Below, one piece after another: positions 33,405-43,105 of a stretch of 64,000 bases of DNA. Within the stretch, counting starts at the first letter, position 1. Each line of letters starts with the position of its first letter. Position numbers and translations under genes: made by a program. The notes under the pieces are model-generated. The model worked only from the letters and a program-made list of their open reading frames with translations, ran no database searches and was not told the origin of the DNA. Source of the stretch: Flavipsychrobacter sp. (GTDB lineage Bacteria; Bacteroidota; Bacteroidia; Chitinophagales; Chitinophagaceae); assembly GCA_016786565.1 (NCBI GenBank), contig JAEUVY010000031.1:94365-158364 (forward strand). Direction: 5' to 3'.

Positions 33405-35174
33405 ATGAAACAGAAACTAAAAATGTCGCTTGCCTTAGCGATCATCTCAGGGGCATCAATGACCGGGTGCCAACCGGAGAAAACAGAAGCATTGCCAAAC
33501 AGACTGCCGCAAGACGTTATGGTGTCTTGCCCCCTAGATAGCGGTAGTTCGTGGTTTGAGGGCGATAGTGTTGTTGAGAACGGGAAGGTGCTTCCCGCCA
33601 ACAGCGTTACATTTAGCCACGCTAATAACTGTGCGTTTTACAATTGGGCGGCACAGATGTTCCTATGGGTCACATCGCCAATGACTTCCGGTACTTACGT
33701 GCCGGGTAATACGGTAATGGAATCGCCAACGTTTTATACCGTGCAGCCGGATACCAATAATAACGGAGGACAAAACCGCATATTGGTACAGAATGTGGCA
33801 GGGAAACAACTTCGTGCAGTGCCGCAGATGAAAAAGTCGGGGCCTAACAGATTGCCTGTGATCTTTGATAAACGTGGCCGTATGTTTGAGGTGGAGATGC
33901 ACTCTTCGGGCACAAAGATGCTGACGGTAATGAGTGGCGGAAAACAAGTAAAAGTACATCATGTTGAAAAAGGTGCCGGAGGTGTTGTTACTTTCTTTGA
34001 CGAGAAAAGTCAGCCTATCGCGTCGCCTGCGGCAATGTTGCAGCATGCTGTGAACAAAGAGCGTATAGTGCATGGTTTTCTTGCCACCGATGGTAGTAGT
34101 GTGTATATAGACGGAAACAGCAATCTGATAGAAACAGAGACCGGACAGGCTACGAATGATGTGCTGGTTGCTAATAACGGCTCAGTGGTTTACTATATTC
34201 TGTTTGTAAACGATGTGTATGCGTATTATCAGGCTGGAGCATTGCAAGGGTTAGTAGATAGCGCTAAGTTTCCTACAACTTCCGGGGAGCTTAGTAAGAT
34301 CACGGCACTTGCCCGCGCAAATGGTGTGACGCTTGCAGATTCTAATGCTTTGGCAATTGAGATGAAGACATCCTGGGTGGAGGCTGTGAACCTGCCTGAT
34401 TCGAACTCCTATATTACTACTTATGCGGTGGTGCCTGTATACAAAAAAGTTGGTGATGCTGCGTGGGTATTGTCGGGCGAAAAGCTTACAAAACTTGCAT
34501 TGATAGGTGCACACGTGGTGGGTAGTGTTGCCGGGCATCCTGAAATGATATGGGCTACATTTGAGCACGAGGATAACGCGCCAAATGCAGCATATAAGTA
34601 TGTTGATGTGAATGGTAAGGTTAAGATGGTGCCGCAGGATACGGGCTCAAACTGGTTGTTGAGCAACAATGCGTCTGATCCGAATCCAAACGTGTCAAAC
34701 CAGTATTGGAGTAATACCAATGGTGATACAATATACGGTAAATCAGGTCAGTTCAAGGCTTCAAATGTCCTGCGCACCATGCCGTGGGGCAGTGCAATGG
34801 ATTCAGTGACTAACCCGGAGGATGACAGCTCTTCAGCATCTAACAGCGAGGTGATCTCGTTGAATAATCAGGTGTACAAATTGCTGAAAGGAAATGATAT
34901 CCGCAAGAACTATCAGTTGATAGGGGCAACGTGGACATCCGGCGGTGCGGCACCTAATGGCAATAGTTATGGGGTGGACACTACACCCGGTGTGGCAATA
35001 GGGACGAATGTATGCGCGAACAGTACAATGGAGACATTTTTCCAGGGTGCTAATCTGTCATGTTTCTCTTGCCATTCGGGTAACAATTCACTTTCCCCAA
35101 CTCAGTTAAGTCATATATTCTCTAATATAGTTCCGATAAAGTTGGCGACAATACCGCCCGCATTGAAAAAATAG
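33405..35174 (+). CDS. Large lipoprotein with a single c-type haem motif
   Basis: A 589-residue protein starting MKQKLKMSLALAIISGASMT then GC, a lipoprotein signal with Cys22. Near the C-terminus, NLSCFSCHSGNNS contains one CxxCH haem c attachment motif, about 35 residues from the end. The rest is mostly beta and uncharacterised, with NCAFYNWAAQMFLWVT near residue 65 and GHPEMIWATFEHEDNAPN in the middle. I recognise no catalytic signature. It could be an electron-transfer or haem-bearing surface protein. ATG 33405 is chosen because it gives the signal sequence. A strong terminator follows. Confidence 0.75.
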   Translation: MKQKLKMSLALAIISGASMTGCQPEKTEALPNRLPQDVMVSCPLDSGSSWFEGDSVVENGKVLPANSVTFSHANNCAFYNWAAQMFLWVTSPMTSGTYVPGNTVMESPTFYTVQPDTNNNGGQNRILVQNVAGKQLRAVPQMKKSGPNRLPVIFDKRGRMFEVEMHSSGTKMLTVMSGGKQVKVHHVEKGAGGVVTFFDEKSQPIASPAAMLQHAVNKERIVHGFLATDGSSVYIDGNSNLIETETGQATNDVLVANNGSVVYYILFVNDVYAYYQAGALQGLVDSAKFPTTSGELSKITALARANGVTLADSNALAIEMKTSWVEAVNLPDSNSYITTYAVVPVYKKVGDAAWVLSGEKLTKLALIGAHVVGSVAGHPEMIWATFEHEDNAPNAAYKYVDVNGKVKMVPQDTGSNWLLSNNASDPNPNVSNQYWSNTNGDTIYGKSGQFKASNVLRTMPWGSAMDSVTNPEDDSSSASNSEVISLNNQVYKLLKGNDIRKNYQLIGATWTSGGAAPNGNSYGVDTTPGVAIGTNVCANSTMETFFQGANLSCFSCHSGNNSLSPTQLSHIFSNIVPIKLATIPPALKK

Positions 35175-35193
35175 TTTGTGAGGTGATAATGAC

Positions 35194-35226
35194 AAGGGTG
35201 CCGGTAAAATGCCGGCACCCTTTTTG
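35194..35226 (+). terminator. Strong intrinsic terminator
   Basis: AAGGGTGCCGG and CCGGCACCCTT pair perfectly around TAAAATG and run into TTTTTGTTTT. It ends the cytochrome-like lipoprotein transcript. Confidence 0.9.
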
Positions 35227-35283
35227 TTTTGTGGTGAGTTGTGTCGGATGGCGATAATTTGTACATTTATTCGATATACAACC

Positions 35284-36192
35284 ATGAGGGTGCCTTTCAT
35301 CAGCATACTGCTTCTTGTTAGTTCCATTTGTTTTGGACAGTGGGGGCAATATGGGCGGAATCAGCCGAGGCTGGAGGAGCTCAGGTTTACGTTGGATACA
35401 TTTTGGTTTAAGGACGACCATATTTTGTTGCAGCGTTTTGATACCAGAGAAATTGTATCGGTTTATAGTAAAGATGTAGATCAGAATCTCGCGACACTCG
35501 CTCTTTTTAAGTTGCTTCCTGAATTCGATGCCAGAAAAGCGGAACTATTGCGAGGTGCAACGCTGGGCAATCTGAGTTTTGCCAGAGAGCAGCTTGATAT
35601 CATCAGGGAGCACTGCAGGGTGTTTGACAGGCGGTATCTTGAGGCTGAATACAGGATGTACTACAAATACCGGAACGTGCTTACGGATGAAGAACAAAAG
35701 GCAATAGAGGACAAGGCGGCATACGAACTTGCCGTGGTGCAGCAGGAGGATAGTAATGTCATTACTCCGTTCGATTCTATGCTGGTTGCACGCACCGACC
35801 GACACGGCCGTCCGTTATGGGCTGAACGGTATGCAGAGCAGAAGATAAGGCGCATAGAGGATGCCCGGCGACAATATTTGAGAGACTCGACATTGACAGC
35901 GGGTGATGAAGAACTGGAGCGTGCCGTTGCTGCGCGGTATGCGAAGAAAGGAAAGTCGACAGGGAAAAAGGGAGTAGACAACATTCAGAAGTTCGGGCCT
36001 GTGATCGGTAAGGCAATCAACGAGCACAGGGTAGAGATAGGGTGGGATAAGGAATTGTGCAGGGCATCGTGGGGCACACCGCTGAGAGTAGGTAGAAACA
36101 CAACCCTTCGCCGCACCGAAGAGACATGGTATTATGCCGGGTACCGAAAGTTGGTCTTTATACAGGATGTGCTCATCCGGTTCGTTGAGTAG
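35284..36192 (+). CDS. Hypothetical secreted protein
   Basis: A 302-residue protein from ATG 35284, giving the signal peptide MRVPFISILLLVSSICFGQ. The mature part is rich in charged helices (YLEAEYRMYYKYRNVLTDEE; AEQKIRRIEDARRQYLRDS), with a more structured C-terminal 70 residues (EIGWDKELCRASWGTPLRVG and an ending ETWYYAGYRKLVFIQDVLI). That end resembles small outer-membrane-assembly-type domains in which a Trp-Gly-x-Pro motif precedes a beta hairpin, but I cannot name a family. It is 5 bp from the convergent MurF-Alr gene. Confidence 0.7.
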   Translation: MRVPFISILLLVSSICFGQWGQYGRNQPRLEELRFTLDTFWFKDDHILLQRFDTREIVSVYSKDVDQNLATLALFKLLPEFDARKAELLRGATLGNLSFAREQLDIIREHCRVFDRRYLEAEYRMYYKYRNVLTDEEQKAIEDKAAYELAVVQQEDSNVITPFDSMLVARTDRHGRPLWAERYAEQKIRRIEDARRQYLRDSTLTAGDEELERAVAARYAKKGKSTGKKGVDNIQKFGPVIGKAINEHRVEIGWDKELCRASWGTPLRVGRNTTLRRTEETWYYAGYRKLVFIQDVLIRFVE

Positions 36193-36197
36193 CCTGA

Positions 36198-38705
36198 TCA
36201 GTCCCCGTTGATATACACCCGTTTTACACGCTGAGAAATTCCGGTCATTATCTCATAGGGAATAGTGCCGGCCCATTCAGCCAGTTTACTTACGGGTAAT
36301 TGCGGCCCAAACACAATTGCGTCGTCACCCTCGCGCACGTTGGGTATGCCGGTTATGTCCACCATACACATGTCCATACAAATTGAGCCAATGGTAGGTG
36401 CGATAGTACCATTGATCAGTACATGCGCCTTTCCATGTCCCATGCTTCTGGGGTATCCATCGGCATAGCCGATGCATATTACCGCTATTCGCCTGCTTTC
36501 TGTCTGAATGTTCCTGTGTCCGTAGCCAATACTCTCTCCCGCTGCAACATCGCGTATCTGTGCAATGCTGGTGCGCAATGTGCTGATCTGTCGCAGTTTG
36601 TCTCCAAGCGCGTCAGAATTGTCAATGCCGTAGAGGCCCACCCCCAGACGGACCATGGAGTGCTGCAATTTGCCATGACGTGAGATGCCCGAGGAATTGG
36701 AGATATGCATGAGCGGCGTGTACCCCAAAGATGCCAGGATATTTTTGCTCATAGCGTCAAACCGCTTTGCCTGTTGTGCGGTGAAGGGGTCTTCGTCGGG
36801 GTCATCGCTGGCGGCGAGATGGCTGAAGATGCTGGCCACTTTCAGCTCCGGCGTTTCCTGCAATAGTGCGATAAGTTGGTCTGTTTCGTCAGGGCCGAAT
36901 CCAAGACGGTGCATGCCTGTATCCAACTTTATGTGTATCGGGTAGTCTTTTACTTTAAGTGTTGACGCCACCTGTTTCATAGCAAGGAAAGACCGGGTAT
37001 TGTATATCTCCGGTTCCAGTTTCCAGGCTATCATTCTATCGAACGATGACACATCGGGGCTCATAACCATGATAGGTAGTCTGATGCCCGCTTTGCGCAG
37101 TCCCACACCTTCATCGGTATAGGCCACTGCCAGATAGTCTACGCCTGAGTACTGCAGCAGGCTGGCTATCTCATAGCTGCCGCTGCCGTAGGCAAACGCC
37201 TTCACCATCGCCATTGTTTTTACGCCCGGTCTCAGAAGAGATCGGAAGCAATCGAGATTGTGTTTGAGTGCAGATAAGTCGATGGTTAACACAGTCTGAT
37301 GGATCTTTTGTTCCAGCAGTACCCCTATTTTCTCAAATGTAAATATCCTTGCTCCTTTTAGCAGAATAGCTTCCCGCTCGAATGTGAGCAGGTGAAAATT
37401 CTCCAGGAAATGTTCGGTGGACCTGAAGAAAATGCTTCTGATCTTGCGGTGTTTCCGGAAGGCTGCTTTGTGTTTGTAAAGCGCCGGGCCAATGCCGATG
37501 AAGCGATGGATATTGCGCCTGCTGATGTAGCCGGCAACCTGTTCATAAAGTTCTGTGTCGCTTTTTCCGGGTTGCAGAATGTCGGACATGATCACCGTGT
37601 GGTGTGCATGTTGTTTCTGTTGTTCCAGAAAGTTCAACGCGATCTGCAGCGATGTGAGATCGGAGTTGTAAGAGTCGTTAATGATAGTGGAGTCGTTGAT
37701 GCCCTGCCTCATTTCCAGTCGCATAGAAACCGGTTGCAGCAGTTCCATTCGTTCGGTTATCGTCTCCTGCGGCACCTTCAGTAGCAGCAGTACGCACCAG
37801 CAATGAATAGCATTTTCTATCGATGCGTCATCGGTGAAGGGTATCGTAATGTTGATGTTATTTCCGTTGTAACGGGCCGATATGGTTGTTTTGGCATGAA
37901 TGACATTTCTGCCGGTCACGCGTAGGGTTGCGTCTTGCCTTGTTGACCAGGTAAATAGTTTCTTGTCGATGTCAGGCTTGCCGCTGTGGGTCTGGTGCAT
38001 GTATTGCGCTATGCACTCATGTACATCGGTATGGTCTGTGCAGTAGACTATATGGTCGGCATTTCTGAAAAGTAGCAGTTTTTCGTTGATCTTCTGCCGC
38101 ATGGTCAGGAATCCATCGCTGTGCGCTTCGCCGATATTTGTGAAAATGCCGATAGTGGGCTGGATAATCTTTTCCAGATGTTCCATTTCTCCTGTCTGCG
38201 ATATGCCGGCCTCGAATATCCCTAATTGATGTTTTTGGGATGTCTGCCACACAGAAAGCGGTACACCTATCTGTGAGTTGTAGCTCTTTGGGCTTCGCAC
38301 AATGGCGTAGGAAGTATCGAGCAGGGTTCCCAGCCATTCTTTTACAACGGTTTTGCCGTTGCTGCCGGTGATCCCGATAACCGGCAGGGTGAACAATCTG
38401 CGGTGGGCTGCAGCTATTTGTTGTAATGCACTAATGGTGTCGCGTACAAGGATGAAGTTGGACTCGGGGTACGAATTGGTATCCACCTTTCGGCTCACAA
38501 TGAAGTTACGCACCCCTTTGTTGTACGCGTCCGGGATAAAGTTATGGCCATCGCGGACGGGAGTAGACAGGGCAATAAAAACAGACTGTGTCGGATTGTC
38601 AAGAGATCTGGTGTCTATAGATAAATGTTCTATAGAACCGTCAGCATCCCAAAGGGAAAGCCACTCGCCCGAGGTCCATGTTCTGATGCGGGAAATACTG
38701 TGCAT
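36198..38705 (-). CDS. murF-alr: Bifunctional MurF ligase / alanine racemase
   Basis: An 835-residue fusion. Residues 1 to about 460 are UDP-N-acetylmuramoyl-tripeptide:D-Ala-D-Ala ligase, with the ATP loop GITGSNGKT at 111-119 and SYNSQIGVPLSVWQ following. Residues about 468-835 are a PLP-dependent alanine racemase (LTIDLSALKHNLDCFRSLLR, the PLP lysine in MAMVKAFAYGSGSYE, GMHRLGF, MVRLGVGLYGI, GSICMDMCMVDIT). One polypeptide therefore makes D-Ala and joins the dipeptide to the peptidoglycan precursor. This fusion is widespread in Bacteroidota. The ATG lies about 10 bases after a TACATTTG box on the same strand. Confidence 0.95.
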   Translation of the reverse strand: MHSISRIRTWTSGEWLSLWDADGSIEHLSIDTRSLDNPTQSVFIALSTPVRDGHNFIPDAYNKGVRNFIVSRKVDTNSYPESNFILVRDTISALQQIAAAHRRLFTLPVIGITGSNGKTVVKEWLGTLLDTSYAIVRSPKSYNSQIGVPLSVWQTSQKHQLGIFEAGISQTGEMEHLEKIIQPTIGIFTNIGEAHSDGFLTMRQKINEKLLLFRNADHIVYCTDHTDVHECIAQYMHQTHSGKPDIDKKLFTWSTRQDATLRVTGRNVIHAKTTISARYNGNNINITIPFTDDASIENAIHCWCVLLLLKVPQETITERMELLQPVSMRLEMRQGINDSTIINDSYNSDLTSLQIALNFLEQQKQHAHHTVIMSDILQPGKSDTELYEQVAGYISRRNIHRFIGIGPALYKHKAAFRKHRKIRSIFFRSTEHFLENFHLLTFEREAILLKGARIFTFEKIGVLLEQKIHQTVLTIDLSALKHNLDCFRSLLRPGVKTMAMVKAFAYGSGSYEIASLLQYSGVDYLAVAYTDEGVGLRKAGIRLPIMVMSPDVSSFDRMIAWKLEPEIYNTRSFLAMKQVASTLKVKDYPIHIKLDTGMHRLGFGPDETDQLIALLQETPELKVASIFSHLAASDDPDEDPFTAQQAKRFDAMSKNILASLGYTPLMHISNSSGISRHGKLQHSMVRLGVGLYGIDNSDALGDKLRQISTLRTSIAQIRDVAAGESIGYGHRNIQTESRRIAVICIGYADGYPRSMGHGKAHVLINGTIAPTIGSICMDMCMVDITGIPNVREGDDAIVFGPQLPVSKLAEWAGTIPYEIMTGISQRVKRVYINGD

Positions 38706-38715
38706 AGTAGTGCAA

Positions 38716-38723
38716 CAAATGTA
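38716..38723 (-). promoter_or_regulatory. TAnnTTTG element of murF-alr
   Basis: On the minus strand the bases read TACATTTG, ending 10 bases before the ATG at 38705, so the leader is a few bases at most. Confidence 0.55.
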
Positions 38724-38887
38724 CCTACATATCTGTGAGATAAATGTGAAATGTGGTTTTGTTTAATGTGCCGGTTTATTGACGGGCTATGAGCTTTACG
38801 AATTGTAAGGTCTGTGTTTTGAAGAGGTGGGATTATTTATATGTGTTGTCGGGGAGATGATATTAGATAGCTGTTGAAAAATAGGTG

Positions 38888-38917
38888 TTGCGAATGTGAA
38901 GCCTATTTTTACTTTTG
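38888..38917 (+). promoter_or_regulatory. Full Bacteroidota promoter upstream of porP-like gene
   Basis: TTG at 38888-38890, a 19-base spacer, then TACTTTTG at 38910-38917. This is the best complete -33/-7 pair seen in the window. It would give an untranslated leader of about 140 bases before ATG 39065, in contrast to most genes here. Confidence 0.6.
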
Positions 38918-39064
38918 TGTGGTTGGTATTATTCATAAGTTAATTTATTTCATATTAATTGATGACCCAACTAAAATAATATTTGCCAATGTCTTGTTAG
39001 AAAGGAATAATTGGCTTATTTTGCTGACATAATTTTTTATACTGATTCTATAAAAGACTAAAAG

Positions 39065-40108
39065 ATGAAGAAATTATTATTTGCGGTAGGTGTTGCAGTG
39101 TCGTTGTCGGGGGCAGTGGAGGCTCAGGATATACACTTTACCCAATATTTCACATCGCCATTGACATTGAACCCTGCTATGACGGGTCTGGTTACTGATG
39201 ACGTTAGGTTTTCAGCAAACTACCGCTCACAGTGGGCATCTGTGTCTCCAAATCCATACGTAACCGGAACTTTTTCTTTTGATGTGGCAACGCTTAAGGG
39301 CAAACTTCCCGAAGGCGATGCGTTGGGTGTTGGTGTTCTGGGCCTTTATGACAAGTCGGGTTCAGGCGGCCTCACAAACACTACTGTAGGTCTGTCAACG
39401 GCTTACCATAAAGCATTTGGCCGTGATCGTCAGCAACATTTGTCCATTGGATTACAGGGTATGCTGGTTCAGAAAAATCTGAATTTTGCCCGACTGACAT
39501 TTGAGGATATGTACAACGCTGCCAATGGTACACTGGCGAATCCTACAAGAGAAGTTTTCAATAACGCGGATCTTACTTATCCCGATTTCAACCTCGGTGT
39601 AATGTATTCCGGCAGGATCACAGATCACGCTACTTTCTATCTTGGATATTCAAACTATCACCTCACACGTCCGGCCGAGACTTTCCTGAATTCTGACACG
39701 AGCAGGATAAATTCACGTCATTCAGGTTACATGGGTGGTTCTTTTGATATGAACCCTAATACAGTCCTTTACGCAAGCGCGTTATACCAAGCTCAGGGCG
39801 GTGCACAGGAATTTGTTTTCGGTGCAGCAGTTGGTTTTGTACTCAATCCGGGACATGACGAGGAATACCAGAAAAATACAATATTCTACCTCGGTGGATG
39901 GTATCGTTATCTCGATGCGGTTTCTCCATACGTAGGTATTGAGTGGGCAAAAATGCGTTTAGGTATCAGCTACGATGTCAACGTGTCAAGCTTCACACCG
40001 GCTACAAGGAGTGCAGGTGCTTACGAATTGTCTCTGATCTACTTCGGTCGTATCAATAAGCGCGAGGCTAACCCTAATTACAACTGGTCTTGCCCTAAAC
40101 TTTACTAA
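39065..40108 (+). CDS. PorP/SprF-family type IX secretion outer-membrane protein
   Basis: A 347-residue beta-barrel protein with signal peptide (MKKLLFAVGVAVSLSGAVEAQ). It opens with the PorP/SprF signature DIHFTQYFTSPLTLNPAMTG, then NYRSQWASV and later alternating strands (LSIGLQGMLVQKNLNF; FNLGVMYSGRI; ATFYLGYSNYHLTRP). PorP/SprF proteins work with the T9SS for secretion or surface attachment of gliding or adhesion proteins. A partner adhesin is not adjacent here: the gene is monocistronic, between its own promoter and a terminator. It complements the T9SS cargo at 23587. Confidence 0.92.
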   Translation: MKKLLFAVGVAVSLSGAVEAQDIHFTQYFTSPLTLNPAMTGLVTDDVRFSANYRSQWASVSPNPYVTGTFSFDVATLKGKLPEGDALGVGVLGLYDKSGSGGLTNTTVGLSTAYHKAFGRDRQQHLSIGLQGMLVQKNLNFARLTFEDMYNAANGTLANPTREVFNNADLTYPDFNLGVMYSGRITDHATFYLGYSNYHLTRPAETFLNSDTSRINSRHSGYMGGSFDMNPNTVLYASALYQAQGGAQEFVFGAAVGFVLNPGHDEEYQKNTIFYLGGWYRYLDAVSPYVGIEWAKMRLGISYDVNVSSFTPATRSAGAYELSLIYFGRINKREANPNYNWSCPKLY

Positions 40109-40134
40109 TAGACATTAAGTAACAGAAGATATCG

Positions 40135-40160
40135 GAAGCCGGCTCGAATGAGTCGGCTTC
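40135..40160. terminator. Bidirectional terminator between convergent genes
   Basis: GAAGCCGGCTC and GAGTCGGCTTC pair around GAAT with one G-U. TTTG follows on the plus strand. The minus-strand AAG glycosylase gene ends 6 bp away. Confidence 0.75.
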
Positions 40161-40165
40161 TTTGT

Positions 40166-40771
40166 TTATAGTCCCTTTGCTTTACTAACAAATCGGTTGC
40201 CGGCAATATAGAACCTGTAGGGAAGCAGTGCATCAGCGCCTGCATAGGCAACACCAATCCGGGTGGCGGCAACGATCTGTGCGGGGGAAATGTTGGTGCC
40301 CATATCGTGAATGGATATGCTGTCTCCGTTCAGTGAGACACCGGTGTGTATGGTGCGGATGCCCAGCGCCGCACTTAATGCTCCGGGGCCGGAGGTGAGT
40401 GTCGGTGTAAGTGTTGCTTTCTTCCTGCGCAGAAGCATGTGGTCTATACCTTCCAAGGGCTCGCCGGCGCGAATGAGGACGGCATGTGGTATGTCGGCGG
40501 CGTTTGTCACAACATTAAAAAGATGATGAATGCCGTAGCAGAGGTAAACATAGGCTACGCCACCTTCCGCAAACATCACTTCGGTCCTAGCAGTGCGGCG
40601 GTTGCCGTATGCATGTGATGCTCTATCCGCCACTCCGGCATAGGCTTCGGTCTCGGTGATCATTACCGATGTGGTCTTGCCATCGAAGGTTGTAATAATC
40701 ACCTTGCCAAGCAGCGACCGGGCAATGGCGAGAACATCATCATTGAGATAATATGACCGGGGCAGAACCAC
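40166..40771 (-). CDS. mpg: 3-methyladenine DNA glycosylase (AAG/MPG family)
   Basis: A 201-residue base-excision repair enzyme matching the AAG family. It contains ITETEAYAGVADRASHAYGN (with the catalytic Glu in the ETEAY motif), NRRTARTEVMFAEGGVAYVY, LCYGIHHLFNVVT and SGPGALSAALGI. It removes alkylated and deaminated purines from DNA. It is complete and of normal length. The start overlaps no neighbour, and a divergent methyltransferase gene begins 68 bp away. Confidence 0.93.
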   Translation of the reverse strand: MVLPRSYYLNDDVLAIARSLLGKVIITTFDGKTTSVMITETEAYAGVADRASHAYGNRRTARTEVMFAEGGVAYVYLCYGIHHLFNVVTNAADIPHAVLIRAGEPLEGIDHMLLRRKKATLTPTLTSGPGALSAALGIRTIHTGVSLNGDSISIHDMGTNISPAQIVAATRIGVAYAGADALLPYRFYIAGNRFVSKAKGL

Positions 40772-40839
40772 TCATCAAAAGTAAATTGGAAAATGCATTG
40801 GTAATGCAGTAATTTGGGCAAACATAGGTGTAGAGCAAT

Positions 40840-41553
40840 ATGCAGAAAACGTCAGGAAAGGGAGTAATATATATGGTGCCGCTGCCGGTAGCAGAGGATG
40901 CCAATCACACATTGTCGCCGGATGTGTTGCGACACACTGCTGAATTGCGGCATTATTTTGTAGAAAACGCAAGAACAGCACGGCGCTTTTTGCGCAGCCT
41001 GCACCAGTCGTTGGTGCTGGAGGAGATACAGTTCTCTGAAATAGATAAACACGCAGGTGCGGATATGCAGCTGCTGAAGAAATGGCTTGCCGAAGGGAAG
41101 TCTGTGGGTGTAATGAGTGAGGCGGGCTGCCCCGGCGTGGCCGATCCGGGAAGTGTGGTGGCAATGGTAGCCCATGAAATGGGGGCAAAAGTGATACCAT
41201 TGACTGGGCCCAGTTCCATTTTATTGGCACTGATTGCCTCCGGGCTCAACGGGCAAAGTTTTGCGTTTCACGGATATCTGCCGGTGAAAGAACCTGCAAG
41301 GGGTAAGCGGATAAAGGAGTTGGAGGCGATATCGCAAAAAGAGCGGCAGACACAGATATTTATTGAAACGCCATACCGGAACAGCCAGATGATGACAGAT
41401 CTGGTGAAAAACTGCCATCCTCGTACTAGAATATGCATGGCTATGGACATATCGGGGCCGGCAGAGCGGATAGAGACCAGGACGGCCGCTGAATGGAAGG
41501 CTCAATTGCCCGACTATGAAAAGAAGCCTGCTGTTTTCTTGCTTCTTGGGTAG
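40840..41553 (+). CDS. RsmI-like tetrapyrrole-methylase-fold methyltransferase
   Basis: A 237-residue protein of the SAM-dependent tetrapyrrole methylase fold, related to RsmI (16S rRNA ribose methyltransferase). Seen: EGKSVGVMSEAGCPGVADPG, then VIPLTGPSSILLALIASGLN, FAFHGYLPVKEPARGKRIKE and IFIETPYRNSQMM. The N-terminus YMVPLPVAEDANHTLSPDVL differs from RsmI, which normally starts with a LxVVxTPIGNLxD segment, and the usual C-terminal extension is absent. It is therefore a paralogue whose substrate need not be rRNA. No obvious operon partner. Confidence 0.85.
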   Translation: MQKTSGKGVIYMVPLPVAEDANHTLSPDVLRHTAELRHYFVENARTARRFLRSLHQSLVLEEIQFSEIDKHAGADMQLLKKWLAEGKSVGVMSEAGCPGVADPGSVVAMVAHEMGAKVIPLTGPSSILLALIASGLNGQSFAFHGYLPVKEPARGKRIKELEAISQKERQTQIFIETPYRNSQMMTDLVKNCHPRTRICMAMDISGPAERIETRTAAEWKAQLPDYEKKPAVFLLLG

Positions 41554-41666
41554 TGTTTCGGGTGTTGTGCATTGATAATTAGTTTTCTATGAAATCAATA
41601 AATGTTCTATATTTATTGAAATATCAATATGGGACCGCAAACGCCATTTCGAGCGAAATATTAGTT

Positions 41667-41674
41667 ACTTTTGC
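41667..41674 (+). promoter_or_regulatory. TAnnTTTG element of the UDP-sugar operon
   Basis: TACTTTTG, 23 bases before ATG 41698. No TTG at the expected -33 position. Confidence 0.5.
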
Positions 41675-41697
41675 GCCCTGATTTATCAACTCAAAAT

Positions 41698-43077
41698 ATG
41701 CAACTAGCAATCATCGGCACCGGCTACGTAGGGCTGGTCACAGGTACATGTTTTGCCGAAACAGGCAACAACGTAATGTGTATAGACATTGACGAACGCA
41801 AGATCAATAGTTTGAAAGAGGGTAAATCTCCTATCTATGAACCGGGCCTGGACGTTTTGCTGGACCGTAACATCAAAGAAAAGAGAATCCACTTCACCAC
41901 TGATCTTGCCGCGGGTATCAAAGATGCAAGAGTAATTTTCCTTGCGCTTCCTACTCCTCCCGGCAAAGACGGTTCTGCCGACCTTCAATACGTTCTGAAC
42001 GTTGCGGAATCATTAAGTAAGATCATCACAAAATATACAGTGATCGTAAACAAGAGCACGGTGCCTGTGGGCACTGCTGAGAAGGTGCATGCAGTACTGG
42101 CTCAGCGTCTGGATCGCTCTTTGTTCGACGTAGTTTCTAATCCTGAATTCCTGCGTGAGGGCGTTGCAGTTGACGACTTCCTGAAGCCGGATAGGGTGGT
42201 GATTGGATCGTCTTCAGAGAAAGCAAGGAAAGTGATGGACGAGCTGTATCAGCCGTTTGTGCGTCAGGGCAATCCGATATACTTCATGGACGAACGTTCA
42301 TCTGAAATGACCAAGTATGCTGCCAACTCTTACCTGGCAATGCGTATCTCGTTCATGAACGAGATGGCAAACCTTTGCGAGAAGGCGGGTGCCAACGTTG
42401 ATTGGGTGCGTATAGGTATGGGTGCTGACAGCAGGATAGGTAAGCGCTTCCTGTTCCCGGGAATAGGATACGGTGGAAGCTGTTTTCCTAAGGACGTGAA
42501 GGCGTTGGCTCATACCGCGCTGGAGATGGATTACGACTTCAAGCTGGTGAATATGGTGATGCAGGTGAATGATCTGCAGAAGAAAGTGATGGGAGGCAAA
42601 GTGCGCAACTATTTTGGTGCTGATCTTTCGGGTCTCACATTCGCTATATGGGGGCTTTCGTTCAAGCCTGAGACAGATGACATTCGCGATGCTCCTGCTC
42701 TGGATCTTATTGAAGAGATACTGAGTGCGGGTGGTAAGGTGCGCGTGTTCGATCCGGAAGGAATGAACAACGTGAAGCAGATATTCGGTGACAAGATATT
42801 CTACGCCGAAGACCAGTATGATGCGTTGACCGGCGCTACCGCATTGGTTATAGTGACAGAGTGGAGCGAATTCCGCAACCCTGATTTTGAGCGTGTAGCG
42901 TCGAGTCTGGTTCACCCGGCTATCTTCGACGGACGTAACGTGTATTCAATAGAGAAGATGCAGGAGCAAGGGTTCTACTATGAAAGCATAGGACGAACAA
43001 TTGTTCATCCCGAGATAAGGGAGCAACTGAACATCAATGGCGGCACAGTAATAAGAGAGCGTGGAACGCTGGATTAA
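41698..43077 (+). CDS. ugd: UDP-glucose 6-dehydrogenase
   Basis: A 459-residue dehydrogenase from ATG 41698. The NAD motif is [20 protein letters not shown] (GxGxxG). Further family motifs are [37 protein letters not shown], the catalytic Cys in [20 protein letters not shown], and [18 protein letters not shown]. It oxidises UDP-glucose to UDP-glucuronate. The next gene, a decarboxylase of the same pathway, starts 28 bp later, so the two make UDP-xylose. The first nine residues of the longer open frame overlap the promoter and are excluded. Confidence 0.96.
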   Translation: MQLAIIGTGYVGLVTGTCFAETGNNVMCIDIDERKINSLKEGKSPIYEPGLDVLLDRNIKEKRIHFTTDLAAGIKDARVIFLALPTPPGKDGSADLQYVLNVAESLSKIITKYTVIVNKSTVPVGTAEKVHAVLAQRLDRSLFDVVSNPEFLREGVAVDDFLKPDRVVIGSSSEKARKVMDELYQPFVRQGNPIYFMDERSSEMTKYAANSYLAMRISFMNEMANLCEKAGANVDWVRIGMGADSRIGKRFLFPGIGYGGSCFPKDVKALAHTALEMDYDFKLVNMVMQVNDLQKKVMGGKVRNYFGADLSGLTFAIWGLSFKPETDDIRDAPALDLIEEILSAGGKVRVFDPEGMNNVKQIFGDKIFYAEDQYDALTGATALVIVTEWSEFRNPDFERVASSLVHPAIFDGRNVYSIEKMQEQGFYYESIGRTIVHPEIREQLNINGGTVIRERGTLD

Positions 43078-43105
43078 TAAAATCTTACAAGGAAAAAGAA
43101 CAATA

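Larger units (their letters stand above)
38706..39064. other. Divergent AT-rich intergenic region
   Basis: About 360 bp between the murF-alr and porP-like genes. It contains the two promoters listed separately. No hairpin of note and no small gene is supported. The leader 38925-39064 is very AT-rich without obvious structure. Confidence 0.5.
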
